Source of the DNA: Nonomuraea montanisoli
GTDB lineage: Bacteria > Actinomycetota > Actinomycetes > Streptosporangiales > Streptosporangiaceae
Assembly: GCF_013363975.1 (NCBI RefSeq)
Contig: NZ_JABWGN010000005.1
Location: forward strand, 62,001 to 126,000
Direction of reading: 5' to 3'
DNA: 64,000 bases
Below are positions 16,901 through 25,816 of the stretch, piece by piece. Within the stretch, counting starts at the first letter, position 1. Each line of letters begins with the position of its first letter. The notes below the pieces were generated by a model. That model saw only the letters and a program-made list of their open reading frames with translations. It was not told the DNA's origin and made no database searches. The translations under genes were made by a program, and so were the position numbers.

Positions 16901-19900
16901 CAGCGCCGGCTCGCCGTGGACTTCGACGGCGTGTCCCGCCAGTTGCTCGAACGCGGCCAGAACCCGCCGCCACCGCCCTGGGCGCCCACGCCGGGCACGC
17001 GGACCCAGCAGGCCGCGTCCTTACCCCGCAAGGACCCGCAGATCCACCACATCGAGGACGTCATCGACGCGCTCGTGAAGGCCGAGGACGCGCTCCGGCG
17101 GCAGATCCAGGCCAAGACCCGGAGCGCCGAGGAGGCGAAGGAGCAGGCCCGCAAGGCGACGCGTGAGGCCCGCAAGGCGGCCAAGCAGCACGACCAGGGG
17201 CGCTTCACGCGGGCGCGCAAGGAGCGGCAGAAGAACCGGTCCCTGCGGGCCGCTCGGGCACGCAAGCTCAGGATCGCCGCGGCCTACCGCGCCGCGCTGA
17301 CCGAGGCCACGCAGGCCCGGGAGACGTACGAGCAGCTCCTCATGGCCATGAAGCAGCCGAGCGCGGCGACCCGCCCCGGCGAGGTGGGCATGGGTCACAT
17401 CGCCCGGTCCCTGGAGGCCAAGGCCCGGCGGCAGCACCAGGGCTACCTGGACGCGCTGGCGGTGGCGCTGCCGCAGGAGATCAGCCTGTCCGCTGCCCTG
17501 CCGACGGGCCGGCTGCCCCATCTGACCAAGCTCACCGCCACCGTCAACAAGATGCTGGCCGACAACAAGTCCGACTACACGTTCACGCCGCTGGAGCTGG
17601 AGCAGGCCCTGCGGGCCGACTTCCACAAGGCCGTCTCCCCCGACGGCGTCGTGCTGCGGGTGGGCCGCGGGCCGTCGGCGGCGCAGGTGCGGGTCAAGCT
17701 CACCCTGTCCGACCTCGCCGAGGTGATCGATCCGGCCATCAAGGGGTCGGAGATGATGGTGGGCCTGTTCTTCCAGTCGGGCCGCACGGCCACGAACACC
17801 GAGTCGAGCAGTGCCGGCGTGTCCGCGGGCTTCAGCACCACCGCTCTGGCTCCGATGATGGCCGAGGGCGAGATGGCCAGGAACCTGGTCGAGATGCTGG
17901 GGGTCAGCGTCGGGGCCAGTGTCGGGCGCGGCTCGTCGGCCAGCGTCGGGGCCGGGGCGTTCGCGCAGGGCGGCTACGTCGCCGACGACAGAAGCGAGCC
18001 GCTGCTGTTCGACGCCGACGCGAGCTGGCGCGTCGAGGTGCGCACCTCGAAGTCCGGCGGCTGGTCCGACAGTGTCACGGTCGCCTCCGGCGCCCCGGGC
18101 GACGCCACCGCGCAACGGCTCTGGCTCTCGCAGTCCTACGCCGACCAACCCCCGCGCAAGCTGGCGCGGATCGACGAGGCCAAGCGCGACCCGAAGTTCC
18201 CTCGGCACGTCCTGGCCTACATGACCGGGCTGGAGGGCGGTCTCGACGCCGTCGCGGCGGCGCTCGGCGGCGACTACACCCAGGTCGGTGCCCCCGCGCA
18301 CGACCAGCTGCGCACGTTCATCACCGAAGAGCTGCCCCTGCAACTGCGTGAGGCGGTCAACGGCACCTACGAGCGCGTCCTCACCAGGAACGGCCAGCCC
18401 CACGCGAGGGTCATCGCCGACAGCAGGGTCGTCAGGGTGCGGTGCGAGCCGCTGGGCGGCGCGAACGCCGAGGAGTGGGAGGAGGAGGTGCTCACCGACT
18501 TCGTCGCGCTTCCGGGCGGGGCGTCCTCGGGCAGGTCGGTGGAGGGCAACGCCTCCGCCGGCCTCAAGACCCCCGGGCTGGCGGACGTCAACGGCCCCGG
18601 CGACTACCGCCCCACCATCGGGCCCAGGGTCAGGGGGAGCAGGTCGGTGTCGCAGTCGTACTCCGCGACCGCGAGCAAGCAGGCGATCCACCCCAGCGTG
18701 CACAGGAAGACCAGCCCCAAGCAGAGCTACAAGCTCGTCGTGGAGACCACGTTCTGGGTGGAGGTGTTCGGCAAGCCTCCGGTCAAGCTGCAGCCGGTGC
18801 GGAGCACGGCGGTGGTGGGCATGCGGGAGTCGGCCGCCTACCGCTACGGGCTGCCCGTCGACAGCGCGGCGCTGGTGTACAAGGACGGCCGGCCGTTGCT
18901 CGACGCGGACGGCAACCAGGTGCTGCGCGGCGATCCGCGACCCGGTCCGCCCCCGGGCCGCAAGGACGCGCTGCCCGTCTGGCTCGGCGACGGTCCCGGG
19001 CAGATGCGCGGCGCGGGCCCCGCTCTCGTCGGGGAGATCACGGGTCTGGACGAGTTCCGCAGGAAGGTGCTGGACGAGCTCGCGAAGCGGGGCATCATCC
19101 CGAAGACCGTGGACGGCAGGCCCCAGTACGCGTCCAACGCGCTCGAACGCGCCAGCCAGATCCTCAACGAGCAGGAGGTCAAGGAGCAGCTCTCGGAGCA
19201 CCGGATCCGGGCCGCCTACGACTCGCTGGCGCAGGACGGCATCCGCCTCGACCTGACGCTGCAGGGCCTGAACGGCGCCAAGCAGGAGTACACGCTGCAC
19301 CTGTCGCTGAAGCAGGTCTTCACCGAACGCACCCCCTTCAAGCACACCGACTCCGAGACGGTGGTCAACCTCGACATCGGCTCCGACACCTCGGCCCGGG
19401 GCGTGAGCCGGTCGCGGACGTACGCGGGCGGCGCGTCCATCAGCGAGAGCGACGGACCCGACCAGGGCCACGACGGCCTGACGCACGAAGTGGGCGCCAA
19501 CGGCGGCGGCAACCGCACCCGCACGGTCGGCTCCAGCGACGGCACCACGGACAACGTGGTGGGGCTGAACGAGAGCGGCGATCTGGTCGCGACCACCATG
19601 CTGGGGCACGACCTGATCGGCGCGCTGGAGCACAACGGCGAGACGACGATGCTGGCCAAGGAGAGAGGCCAGGCCGAGCTGAAGTTCGCCGCCGACCTCC
19701 TGCCGGAGGAGAACGGCAGCGCGCCGGCGCCCCTCGGCAAGCTGTCCGAGAAGGCGCGGAGCAAGCTGCTGATCCTGCACATGGACGTGCCGGGCAGTCA
19801 CGAAGCCGCCCGGCGGGTGGCGCCCAGGGGCATGCGCGCCGGCTCCCGGGCCCTGCAGATCGTCACCGCGCTGCTGAACGTGCGCAACCTCGTCTCCCAC

Positions 19901-22900
19901 ACCAAGCTGTTCACCCGGGCGGTGACCGCCGCTCTCGGCTCGAGCGCCGAGAACCTTGCCTCCCGCTCCTCGCTGTCGGTGGAGGGCGAGCTCGGCGAGG
20001 CGGAGGTGATCGCCGCCGTCGACCACGTCAACGGCGACATCCTGTTCGGGCTCGGCAGCGCCGGCGTGTCCTGGGGCGGATCGTCGGGCGTGTCCGTCGG
20101 CACCTCGGTGAGCGCCTCCGACCTCGACGACGGAGGCACGTCGAGCGACGGAGCCGCGGTGTCGCTGCCCTCCCGGTCGGGAGGCACCTCCGACTCCACC
20201 TCGATCCTCGACATCTGGGGCAACGAAGAGCTCACGATCAAGTACGGCCGCCAGTACATCATCCGCGCGTCGGCGACGCTCACGTTCACCGGCTCGGAGA
20301 CCGCGACGCACGCGCAGCGGTCATCGAGGGGCGGGGTCTCCTACGGCGAGACCCGGACGGAGACGGCGCAGGGCACCGTGCTCGGCATGATCGCCGAGTA
20401 CGAAGCGCTGCAGATGTACATCGACGGCGAGCTCAAGCTGCCGGGAGCGCTCGTCGCCGACGCCGTCGAGCGTTTCCTCAACCACAGTCTCGACCTCGAC
20501 CCCAGCGTCGCCGTGCCCTTGGTCCAGCGCTACGTCAAGGACGTGGCCAAGGCGCGCAAGGCCGGTGCGGACGTCAGCTACGCGGCGCGGCACACCCCGC
20601 AGGTCCTGCTCGCCAGAGTCAAGGAGGTCATGGGCATCGCGCCCGACCCGGCGGCTCAGCACGGCCGGCGCCGGGGCAACCCCGAGAAGGCCCTCAAGCG
20701 GACCCTCAGCGCCGCGGCGGATCTGCTCGCACGCTCCCAGGACGTCGTGCTGGCGCCCTCGCACGACCGCGCGCTGGGCACGAGCACGGTGGAATCGCTC
20801 GACGTGACCGAGAAGCGCGGCTGGAACTGGCAGCGCGGCAAACCGCGCAAGCGCGGCAAACCGGTGTCGATGATGGACGCGGTGACCCGGGCCGTGAACA
20901 ACGCGATCCCCGGAGCGGTGGAGGGCAGTCCGACCCTGGCCGAGGAACTGGCGGTCAACTTCTCCGACAAGGCGGCCCGGGTCCACGTTCTCGACATGTG
21001 GTCGGCCCGAGGGTACGAGAAGAGCTACCACGTGCAGGGCACCACGCCGGGCTCGCAGACCGAGGAGGTGACGGTCAGGGCCCGGCTGGTGCCGGCCGAC
21101 CCCAAGAACCCCCGACGCGCGAAGTTCCTCTCCCACACGAACGAGGCCGGGACCATCATCCAGCGGTACCGTTACACCGATCGCACGCACTCCAGGTCGT
21201 ACAACGGCTCCTACGCGGTCGGCGTGGACTACAACACCTCGGACGCGAGCAACGGTTACGGCGGCGGCGTGTCCACGGACCGGGGCCGCTCGTACACGAG
21301 CTCGATCAACCGGCAGAGCGCCAGGCTGAACCGGATCGGCCTGTTCAACGGCCTCGACCGGGTCCGGCAGGACATGGTGCTCGTCATCGAGGTCGAGCGC
21401 AGGCCGGTGCGGGGCCGGGTGAGGGGCCATGTCCACAGGGTGACCGGCAAGCTCCGGCGCAGGTTCCGTCGTGCGCGGCCGGTCACCTTCAGAGCCGCCC
21501 TGACCCGGTATCTGCCGACGGGCATGATCAGGCCCGCGTCCGAGGATCCCGGGCCGCTGCAGACCGTGCCCGATCCGCGGCGGGTCGAGCTGCTGCCCGG
21601 TCAGTTCCCGTCGTCGATCTGGGAGGACCCGGACCGGCCCAGCCTGTACGACGTCATCGTGGCGCAGCTCACGAAGATGACGGGCGCCACGGCGGTCGAC
21701 GAGATCCGTCCCGAGCTGGTCAGGCGGCTGCTCCCGTCCTCGCTGCTGACCGCGTTCGAGCGGATGGCCGAGCCCGCCGGTGAGGTGCTCGTGCGGACGG
21801 CCAGGCAGGGGTTCAGGAGCCAGGGCACCGAGGTGAACGTCAAGGCCCACCTGTCGGACCTCACCGTCGTCTCCGGGCCGTTCGAGGCGGAGATCGGAGA
21901 GGTCGACCGGGCGGCCGACGCCCAGAACGCGACCGTGTCGCGCAGCCACGTGCTCCCGATCGGCATGGGCGGCAGCGCCAAGGACAACCAGACGGGTCTC
22001 GACGGCGGCGTGCGGGTCGGCGAGCAGGCTTCGGAGAGCGTGAGCGACCACCACGGGGGACGGCGCGAGCGCAGCATGTTCCGGAAGGGCCCCGCGTACG
22101 TCGTCCGGCTCAGGGTCGACTACGACCTGACCTTCCAGAACGTGGCCCGGCTGCGGGACGGCCGCGAGCACCCCGTCGGCAAGCCCATCCACCTGCCGGG
22201 CGCCACCGGCGGCGAGGTCGACGTGGTCCTCTTCGCGGACGAGCTGGCCGACCTGCAGGCGCGGATGGAGGCGAACGCGAGGGTCGCGCCGCCGGACACC
22301 GGGCGGCGGACCTTCAGGTTCGTCCCCGAGCCAGGTCGCGAGGGCATGATCGACGCCCTGCGGGACGCGCGGCTGGCCGCCCGCGAACGCGGCGAGGTGG
22401 CCGTCGTGGCGGTCAGGGACAAGTACGGCCTCCACCGCTACCACGCCCACCCGGACGGCTCCCTGCGCAGCATGACCACCGACGGCTGGTTCGCCGAGGC
22501 GTTCGCCACCCTTCCCCCGCTGGTGCTGGAGGCCGCCTCGGCCTTCGGCCTCGACCTGCGCGAGGTCTACCTGACCTCCGACGAGCCCGGCACCTTCACC
22601 CACCAGGTCAAGGCCGCGCTGATGGCGCGCGGCGTCCTGGCGGTCGACGACCGGAAGCCGGACTGGCCGGCCGAGCGGCGGCTCACGAGCCAGCCGGTGG
22701 GCGGGAGCGTCAGCCAGGGCGTGACGGCTCCCAGCGTGACCTCGCCCGCGATCGAGGGCACCCCCTTCTCCCGGTCGGCCCGCCCCGCCTCAGTGCCGGA
22801 CCTGACCGTGGCGGAGGTACGCGCGCAGGCCGTCGCCGCGGCCGACCTGGGCGGGGGCGCAGCACGCATCACGTGGGCCACGGGCGACACGATGACCGTC

Positions 22901-24553
22901 CAGGTGCCCGCCGGGCCCGACCAGCACGTCCGCGTGCTGATGGAGGATCCGGGCGAGGGCCTGAACGCGGCCGTGGAGCCACGCGCCGGCACGGCGGACG
23001 ACCCGCACGTGATCCGGATGGGGGCGCGCATCCACCCGGAGGTGGTGTCCTCGGTCCTGGTCCACGAGCTGTCACACGTCCTGCAGGAGGCGTCCGCCGT
23101 CGCCGCGGGTGCGCCGCAAGGCGTCGTACGGACCTCGCTCGCGCAGGAGCAGGCCGAGGGCACCGACCACTGCCTGCTCCCGCGCCTGAACGAGCACGCC
23201 CACCTGTCCGACAAGTGGCGCGCCGCCACCGACCGCGCCACGCGCGCGCTCCTGGCGGACGCGATCGACGCCATCGCCGCCGACATCGGGCGGCGCGGCC
23301 ACACCCCGCCCGCACCGCCGTGGGGGACGGGCCCGCGCGCGCCCGTCCCCGCTGAGCCGCAGAGCAGGATCGCCCGGCTGCTCAGCGGCGGAACCGCCAC
23401 GGGGCTGGACACCTCGCCGGCGGGGCTGTCCAAGGTGGCCGCCATCGCCGGCGTGGCCGACGTGAGCCCGGTGCCGGGCCAGGTGAAGCAGTTCACGGTG
23501 ACCACGGCCGGCGGCCGGTTCACCCTGGAGCTGGTCGAGGCCGCACGGGACGCCACCGAGGTGAGCGTCGAGGCGCGTACCAGGGACCGGCTGACACTCC
23601 GGGTGCCCGCGGAGGGCGGGCCCCGGGTGACGGCCGCGGTGGCCGAGCAGGTGGCGGGGCACGCGGCGATCCTGGCCGGACGGTCCGGCGAACGGCTGCT
23701 CGGGCCGGGCCCCGTGGTGTCCCCGCGGGCGCTCGGCGTGCCCGACGCCATGACGCTCGCCCGGCTCCGCGGCCTCGCCCAGGTGATCTCCGAGGCCGGT
23801 CCCCGTGGCGCAGCGGCCGCGCGGTCCGCGCTGCGCGCCGAGATGAGCCGGGCGGGACTGGCGCCGGGCCAGGACGGAGCCGCCGCCAGGCTGCTGGCGC
23901 TGGCGCGGTCGGGCCAGCTCTCCCCCACCGACGTCGCGGCCATCCGGGGCGGGGAGACGTTGCCCGAGACGGCCGCGGCCGCGGCGATCGCGCGCGCGGC
24001 GGCGCTCATGGGCGCACGGGTCCAGGTGCTCGGCCCCGGCCTGCTGGACATCGTGATCCCCGGCCGCCCGCCCATCCCCGTCGAGGTCCGGCCGGAGCGG
24101 GCCGGGGCCCCCGAGCCGGGCGTGCTGACCTACCAGCTGGACGGCCGCCTCACGATCGGCGCGAACGAACGAGCCGCGGCCGCGACCGCCGCCGCGGCCG
24201 TCGCCCGAGCGCGGGGCGGGCACCCCGGCCACCACGCCGCGCTGGCCGAGCTGCACGAGGCCGTGCGACAGGCGCGCGCGGCCACCACGACCCAGCGACC
24301 CGGCCGGCTCGGTGTGCTGTTCGACCTGCTGACCACGGCCCCGGCGGAGGTGTGGCGGCTCCTTCCGGAGCCGGTGGCCGCCGAGCTCGCCGAGCTCAGG
24401 AACGGCAAGCGCCCCCGGGACTGGCCCGCGTACCTGAAGCGCCTGCGCATGCTCGCGAACACGACCGGCTGGTGGCCGCCGGAGGAGCCCGAGGAGCCGG
24501 AGCAGCCTGGCCCTGCGGAGGCGCCGTCGGAGGAGCGCGTGATCGCGGTGTGA
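13967..24553 (+). CDS. Giant CpnT-like multidomain protein (3528 residues)
   Basis: Residues 1-140 resemble the CpnT/WXG-like N-terminal domain (VVNWLIPMLSAGQKWPEASE, then GLSKLCQAYEDL). A strong membrane helix (about 144-170) and Gly-rich helices follow to about 345. Residues 380-625 are a Pro/Gly/Ala/His-rich linker. A module at 757-1010 contains an inserted Xre-like HTH (about 814-890) and the motif HEITD (922-926). A basic coiled coil spans 1030-1130. Residues 1150-2780 are beta-rich, with about six Gly/Ser amphipathic hairpin units. An alpha/beta piece lies at 2780-2905. A second copy of the first module (2945-3120) carries intact HELSH (3033-3037). The end holds degenerate repeats and an acidic-Pro tail. 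GTG 13967 has GAGG 8 nt upstream. Likely a type-VII-exported effector or surface machine; the toxic activity, if any, is not recognised. Confidence 0.8.
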   Translation: MTFNGTSSPVSVGGAGIGDPSTVRIDRDVMPAWETNALPPWVVNWLIPMLSAGQKWPEASESGLSKLCQAYEDLGKGVTGCTPRAGAAARTIVTGWSAPATANFLTRAKFLYGHEGGMTGVARNSTAYAQQASNFAVETQYSKLSINVAFWVTVVAIAIAIIVNFFTAGSSTALIGPAAAGARAAISRILVRLAIAGSRPITATQLARVSTLSGATGPGLISRVLATEFGHELVEEIGEEFFIDAVAQYQQIKMGTRKEWDFDRSMAAILGAGGGAIVGMKVAGPVSRVTGRVPGFAGRALTTGVTNTIASPVGSFIANGLVYGQWENPFTYDSMTGGFFGGAGRTGSISPFNPSVASAVIHPLTTLASAYDLAARADAARAAGGPPGGSPDGSPVGGGPGTGGGPGSGGGHQGGLVSVPQPAAAGAPRAAGSAPHAPAMAGAGPSATGRSDGDGRGAVAPDPGGSGARHGSASRAHPAQAHQAQAHPAQADAQSSQTGASPEPGESAHRPSGRGGASGQGQTGTAPQSSPDTAQPLSPESPDSGEGTGRRAADGQTQGRGDAAPQPDHPTARPDGQPAHASGAASPAGPTATGDQSATPQPAQHAQQTDPAGHGAGNTAASSAGQAAAITAQAAAERARTALIGALATDFSNAVIGPTGDLLITSDSGVRMIPAATMNRLRAALDTRAQEVTNTADLQAEATAMLTVAQEGETPAPSTAPGQGAPAAAAPASRPGTVTSRPVPGTRHVPDGRQGPDLTLDEVHRALSELHPRHFLDEEVTGFTWLEAGRLLAVRTKSNGTFYFRPVIGWTDVASALLSHRSRLGLGQEEVANGAGLSVGEYARLEEGRGRRPSTRTLTALSQALSLTDNETAALLRIADEGGMSPGLMGETRIRTGTRSDPHLVHFGPRIGEGQVSRVWLHEITDTLQEVLAGDERGRRRILPHRRGENTRDMCVHAQLNELELLADKWRKASTPAEQRRLAVDFDGVSRQLLERGQNPPPPPWAPTPGTRTQQAASLPRKDPQIHHIEDVIDALVKAEDALRRQIQAKTRSAEEAKEQARKATREARKAAKQHDQGRFTRARKERQKNRSLRAARARKLRIAAAYRAALTEATQARETYEQLLMAMKQPSAATRPGEVGMGHIARSLEAKARRQHQGYLDALAVALPQEISLSAALPTGRLPHLTKLTATVNKMLADNKSDYTFTPLELEQALRADFHKAVSPDGVVLRVGRGPSAAQVRVKLTLSDLAEVIDPAIKGSEMMVGLFFQSGRTATNTESSSAGVSAGFSTTALAPMMAEGEMARNLVEMLGVSVGASVGRGSSASVGAGAFAQGGYVADDRSEPLLFDADASWRVEVRTSKSGGWSDSVTVASGAPGDATAQRLWLSQSYADQPPRKLARIDEAKRDPKFPRHVLAYMTGLEGGLDAVAAALGGDYTQVGAPAHDQLRTFITEELPLQLREAVNGTYERVLTRNGQPHARVIADSRVVRVRCEPLGGANAEEWEEEVLTDFVALPGGASSGRSVEGNASAGLKTPGLADVNGPGDYRPTIGPRVRGSRSVSQSYSATASKQAIHPSVHRKTSPKQSYKLVVETTFWVEVFGKPPVKLQPVRSTAVVGMRESAAYRYGLPVDSAALVYKDGRPLLDADGNQVLRGDPRPGPPPGRKDALPVWLGDGPGQMRGAGPALVGEITGLDEFRRKVLDELAKRGIIPKTVDGRPQYASNALERASQILNEQEVKEQLSEHRIRAAYDSLAQDGIRLDLTLQGLNGAKQEYTLHLSLKQVFTERTPFKHTDSETVVNLDIGSDTSARGVSRSRTYAGGASISESDGPDQGHDGLTHEVGANGGGNRTRTVGSSDGTTDNVVGLNESGDLVATTMLGHDLIGALEHNGETTMLAKERGQAELKFAADLLPEENGSAPAPLGKLSEKARSKLLILHMDVPGSHEAARRVAPRGMRAGSRALQIVTALLNVRNLVSHTKLFTRAVTAALGSSAENLASRSSLSVEGELGEAEVIAAVDHVNGDILFGLGSAGVSWGGSSGVSVGTSVSASDLDDGGTSSDGAAVSLPSRSGGTSDSTSILDIWGNEELTIKYGRQYIIRASATLTFTGSETATHAQRSSRGGVSYGETRTETAQGTVLGMIAEYEALQMYIDGELKLPGALVADAVERFLNHSLDLDPSVAVPLVQRYVKDVAKARKAGADVSYAARHTPQVLLARVKEVMGIAPDPAAQHGRRRGNPEKALKRTLSAAADLLARSQDVVLAPSHDRALGTSTVESLDVTEKRGWNWQRGKPRKRGKPVSMMDAVTRAVNNAIPGAVEGSPTLAEELAVNFSDKAARVHVLDMWSARGYEKSYHVQGTTPGSQTEEVTVRARLVPADPKNPRRAKFLSHTNEAGTIIQRYRYTDRTHSRSYNGSYAVGVDYNTSDASNGYGGGVSTDRGRSYTSSINRQSARLNRIGLFNGLDRVRQDMVLVIEVERRPVRGRVRGHVHRVTGKLRRRFRRARPVTFRAALTRYLPTGMIRPASEDPGPLQTVPDPRRVELLPGQFPSSIWEDPDRPSLYDVIVAQLTKMTGATAVDEIRPELVRRLLPSSLLTAFERMAEPAGEVLVRTARQGFRSQGTEVNVKAHLSDLTVVSGPFEAEIGEVDRAADAQNATVSRSHVLPIGMGGSAKDNQTGLDGGVRVGEQASESVSDHHGGRRERSMFRKGPAYVVRLRVDYDLTFQNVARLRDGREHPVGKPIHLPGATGGEVDVVLFADELADLQARMEANARVAPPDTGRRTFRFVPEPGREGMIDALRDARLAARERGEVAVVAVRDKYGLHRYHAHPDGSLRSMTTDGWFAEAFATLPPLVLEAASAFGLDLREVYLTSDEPGTFTHQVKAALMARGVLAVDDRKPDWPAERRLTSQPVGGSVSQGVTAPSVTSPAIEGTPFSRSARPASVPDLTVAEVRAQAVAAADLGGGAARITWATGDTMTVQVPAGPDQHVRVLMEDPGEGLNAAVEPRAGTADDPHVIRMGARIHPEVVSSVLVHELSHVLQEASAVAAGAPQGVVRTSLAQEQAEGTDHCLLPRLNEHAHLSDKWRAATDRATRALLADAIDAIAADIGRRGHTPPAPPWGTGPRAPVPAEPQSRIARLLSGGTATGLDTSPAGLSKVAAIAGVADVSPVPGQVKQFTVTTAGGRFTLELVEAARDATEVSVEARTRDRLTLRVPAEGGPRVTAAVAEQVAGHAAILAGRSGERLLGPGPVVSPRALGVPDAMTLARLRGLAQVISEAGPRGAAAARSALRAEMSRAGLAPGQDGAAARLLALARSGQLSPTDVAAIRGGETLPETAAAAAIARAAALMGARVQVLGPGLLDIVIPGRPPIPVEVRPERAGAPEPGVLTYQLDGRLTIGANERAAAATAAAAVARARGGHPGHHAALAELHEAVRQARAATTTQRPGRLGVLFDLLTTAPAEVWRLLPEPVAAELAELRNGKRPRDWPAYLKRLRMLANTTGWWPPEEPEEPEQPGPAEAPSEERVIAV
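16236..16995 (+). repeat. Module copy 1 in the giant gene: HEITD with inserted HTH
   Basis: The encoded residues 757-1010 align with 2945-3120. Both begin DLTxxEV. They share DPHxxxxGxRI, then VSxVxxHExxxxLQE, then LNExxxLxDKWRxA, and end in RGxxPPxPPW. Here the zinc motif is HEITD, lacking the second His, and a helix-turn-helix (LGLGQEEVANGAGLSVGEYA) is inserted before the aligned core. Confidence 0.75.
22799..23330 (+). repeat. Module copy 2 in the giant gene: intact HELSH zincin-like
   Basis: The encoded residues 2945-3120 carry VLVHELSHVLQEA with a complete HExxH (3033-3037) and a downstream LNEHAHLSDKWR, whose Glu could be a third zinc ligand as in gluzincins. It is the uninterrupted partner of the module at 16236-16995. 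Confidence 0.75.
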
Positions 24554-24603
24554 GGGGGCACGACGGCGTTCCGGCATGATGGGCTGTCGAGGAGAGGACG
24601 ACT

Positions 24604-25128
24604 ATGGGATTCGCGGTGGCGCGGACGAGGGACGAGGCGCATCTCTACCTCGACCTGCACCCGTGCGCGTGCGGGTCGGCGGAGACCGCCTGGCGCAGCG
24701 GGCTGGTCGACGTCGAGGGCGAGCTGGTCAACCGCTACACGGGCGTGTGCGAGGAGTGCGGGGCCACCCGCGAGTACCTGTTCGGGCTGCCTGAGCGGCC
24801 CGTGACGCCCGTGGCCTATCCGACGTTCGGCGGGTCGGAACCGTCGGAGCTGCTCGACGCGGGCGAGTGGCTGTGGGTGGCCGACCTGAGCGCCGGCAAC
24901 GTGCCCGTGGACGACCAGGCCGAGGCGCGGCGGGTGCTGCGGGTCGCCACGGCGGCCGTGGAGGAGGTCGTCAAGTTCGTGCCGCCCGGCGCGGACGCGG
25001 TGCCCGACGACGCGTTCTGGTCCGAACGCGGGCAGGGCATGCGGGCCACCGAGCCCGGCAGGTTCGAGCTCGACCGGCTCCTGGTCGTGCGCGACACCTA
25101 CCAGGAACTGGCGGCCGGCCATGCCTGA
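24604..25128 (+). CDS. Zinc-ribbon-like accessory protein, paralogue A
   Basis: The 174-residue product starts 50 bp after the giant gene with a good RBS (GAGGAGAGG). Residues 20-23 (CACG) and a later CEECG form two Cys pairs like a zinc ribbon. Its ending (VEEVVKFVPPGADAVPDDAF, then WSERGQGMRATEPGRFELDR) is clearly homologous to the next gene. I know no family for it. Position after a very large, possibly exported effector suggests an immunity or chaperone role (inference only). Confidence 0.75.
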   Translation: MGFAVARTRDEAHLYLDLHPCACGSAETAWRSGLVDVEGELVNRYTGVCEECGATREYLFGLPERPVTPVAYPTFGGSEPSELLDAGEWLWVADLSAGNVPVDDQAEARRVLRVATAAVEEVVKFVPPGADAVPDDAFWSERGQGMRATEPGRFELDRLLVVRDTYQELAAGHA

Positions 25129-25675
25129 GCGTGGCCTGGGCCGTTCACTGGTGGAGGCGTACCTCTACCTCGATCTGGTGGCGTACGACGGCGAGCCCGG
25201 GGCGTCGCGACAGGCGACGGTCACCCGGGAGCAGGACGGGGTCGTGGTCGGTCTCGGCACCACGGAGATCCTCGTCCCCTACGAGGCCGAGGCCGGCGCG
25301 CGAGAGGAAGGAGCGCTCTTCGGCTCCGGCCTGTCCGAGCTGATCGACCCCGGGCAGTGGGTCCTGATCGCCACGACGTACGCGAGCCGGGCGCTGGAAG
25401 GCGCGCTGTTCCACGCCGCCGACCCGTCAGGCGAGCACCGCTACGAGGATGTGGCAGCCGACTGGCGCTTCGCCGCCGAATCCATCGCCGAGGCGCTGAA
25501 GTTCTTCCCGCCGGACGAGGACGAGCTGCCCCCGGACGCGTTCTGGACCGAGCTCGGCAGGTCGCTACGCGAGTCCGAGCCGGACCGGCTCACCAGGCAG
25601 AAACTGGAGAGCGACCTGGCCCTCTACCACCAGAGCCTGGACGACTTCCACCGCCTGAACGCCGACCCGGAGTGA
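25121..25675 (+). CDS. Accessory protein, paralogue B lacking the Cys pairs
   Basis: The 184-residue product overlaps paralogue A by 8 bp. Shared features are EAYLYLDL at the start (EAHLYLDL in A), LIDPGQWVLIATTYAS in the middle (LLDAGEWLWVADLSAG in A) and KFFPPDEDELPPDAFWTELG at the end. The Cys pairs of A are replaced by an unrelated segment (QATVTREQDGVVVGLGTTE). Tandem duplication with loss of the metal site suggests that the two bind different partners, for example different parts of the giant protein (inference). Confidence 0.75.
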   Translation: MPERGLGRSLVEAYLYLDLVAYDGEPGASRQATVTREQDGVVVGLGTTEILVPYEAEAGAREEGALFGSGLSELIDPGQWVLIATTYASRALEGALFHAADPSGEHRYEDVAADWRFAAESIAEALKFFPPDEDELPPDAFWTELGRSLRESEPDRLTRQKLESDLALYHQSLDDFHRLNADPE

Positions 25676-25816
25676 GCGACGGCGGGAAGCGGACGGCGGG
25701 GCGTGGCCGATGTCCCGGCTCGGCCGGGACATCGGCGGGGGCGCCGATCCGCTACTGTGATGGGGCGAGAACGGCGTCGCGTACCGGACGGTAGTCTCTG
25801 TACTCTTGCTGTGCAT

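Noticed and set aside
18442..21783. Long plus-strand frame in another phase inside the giant gene
   Set aside because: The protein is almost pure Arg/Gly/Ala/Asp and runs in the frame expected from GC skew of the real gene.
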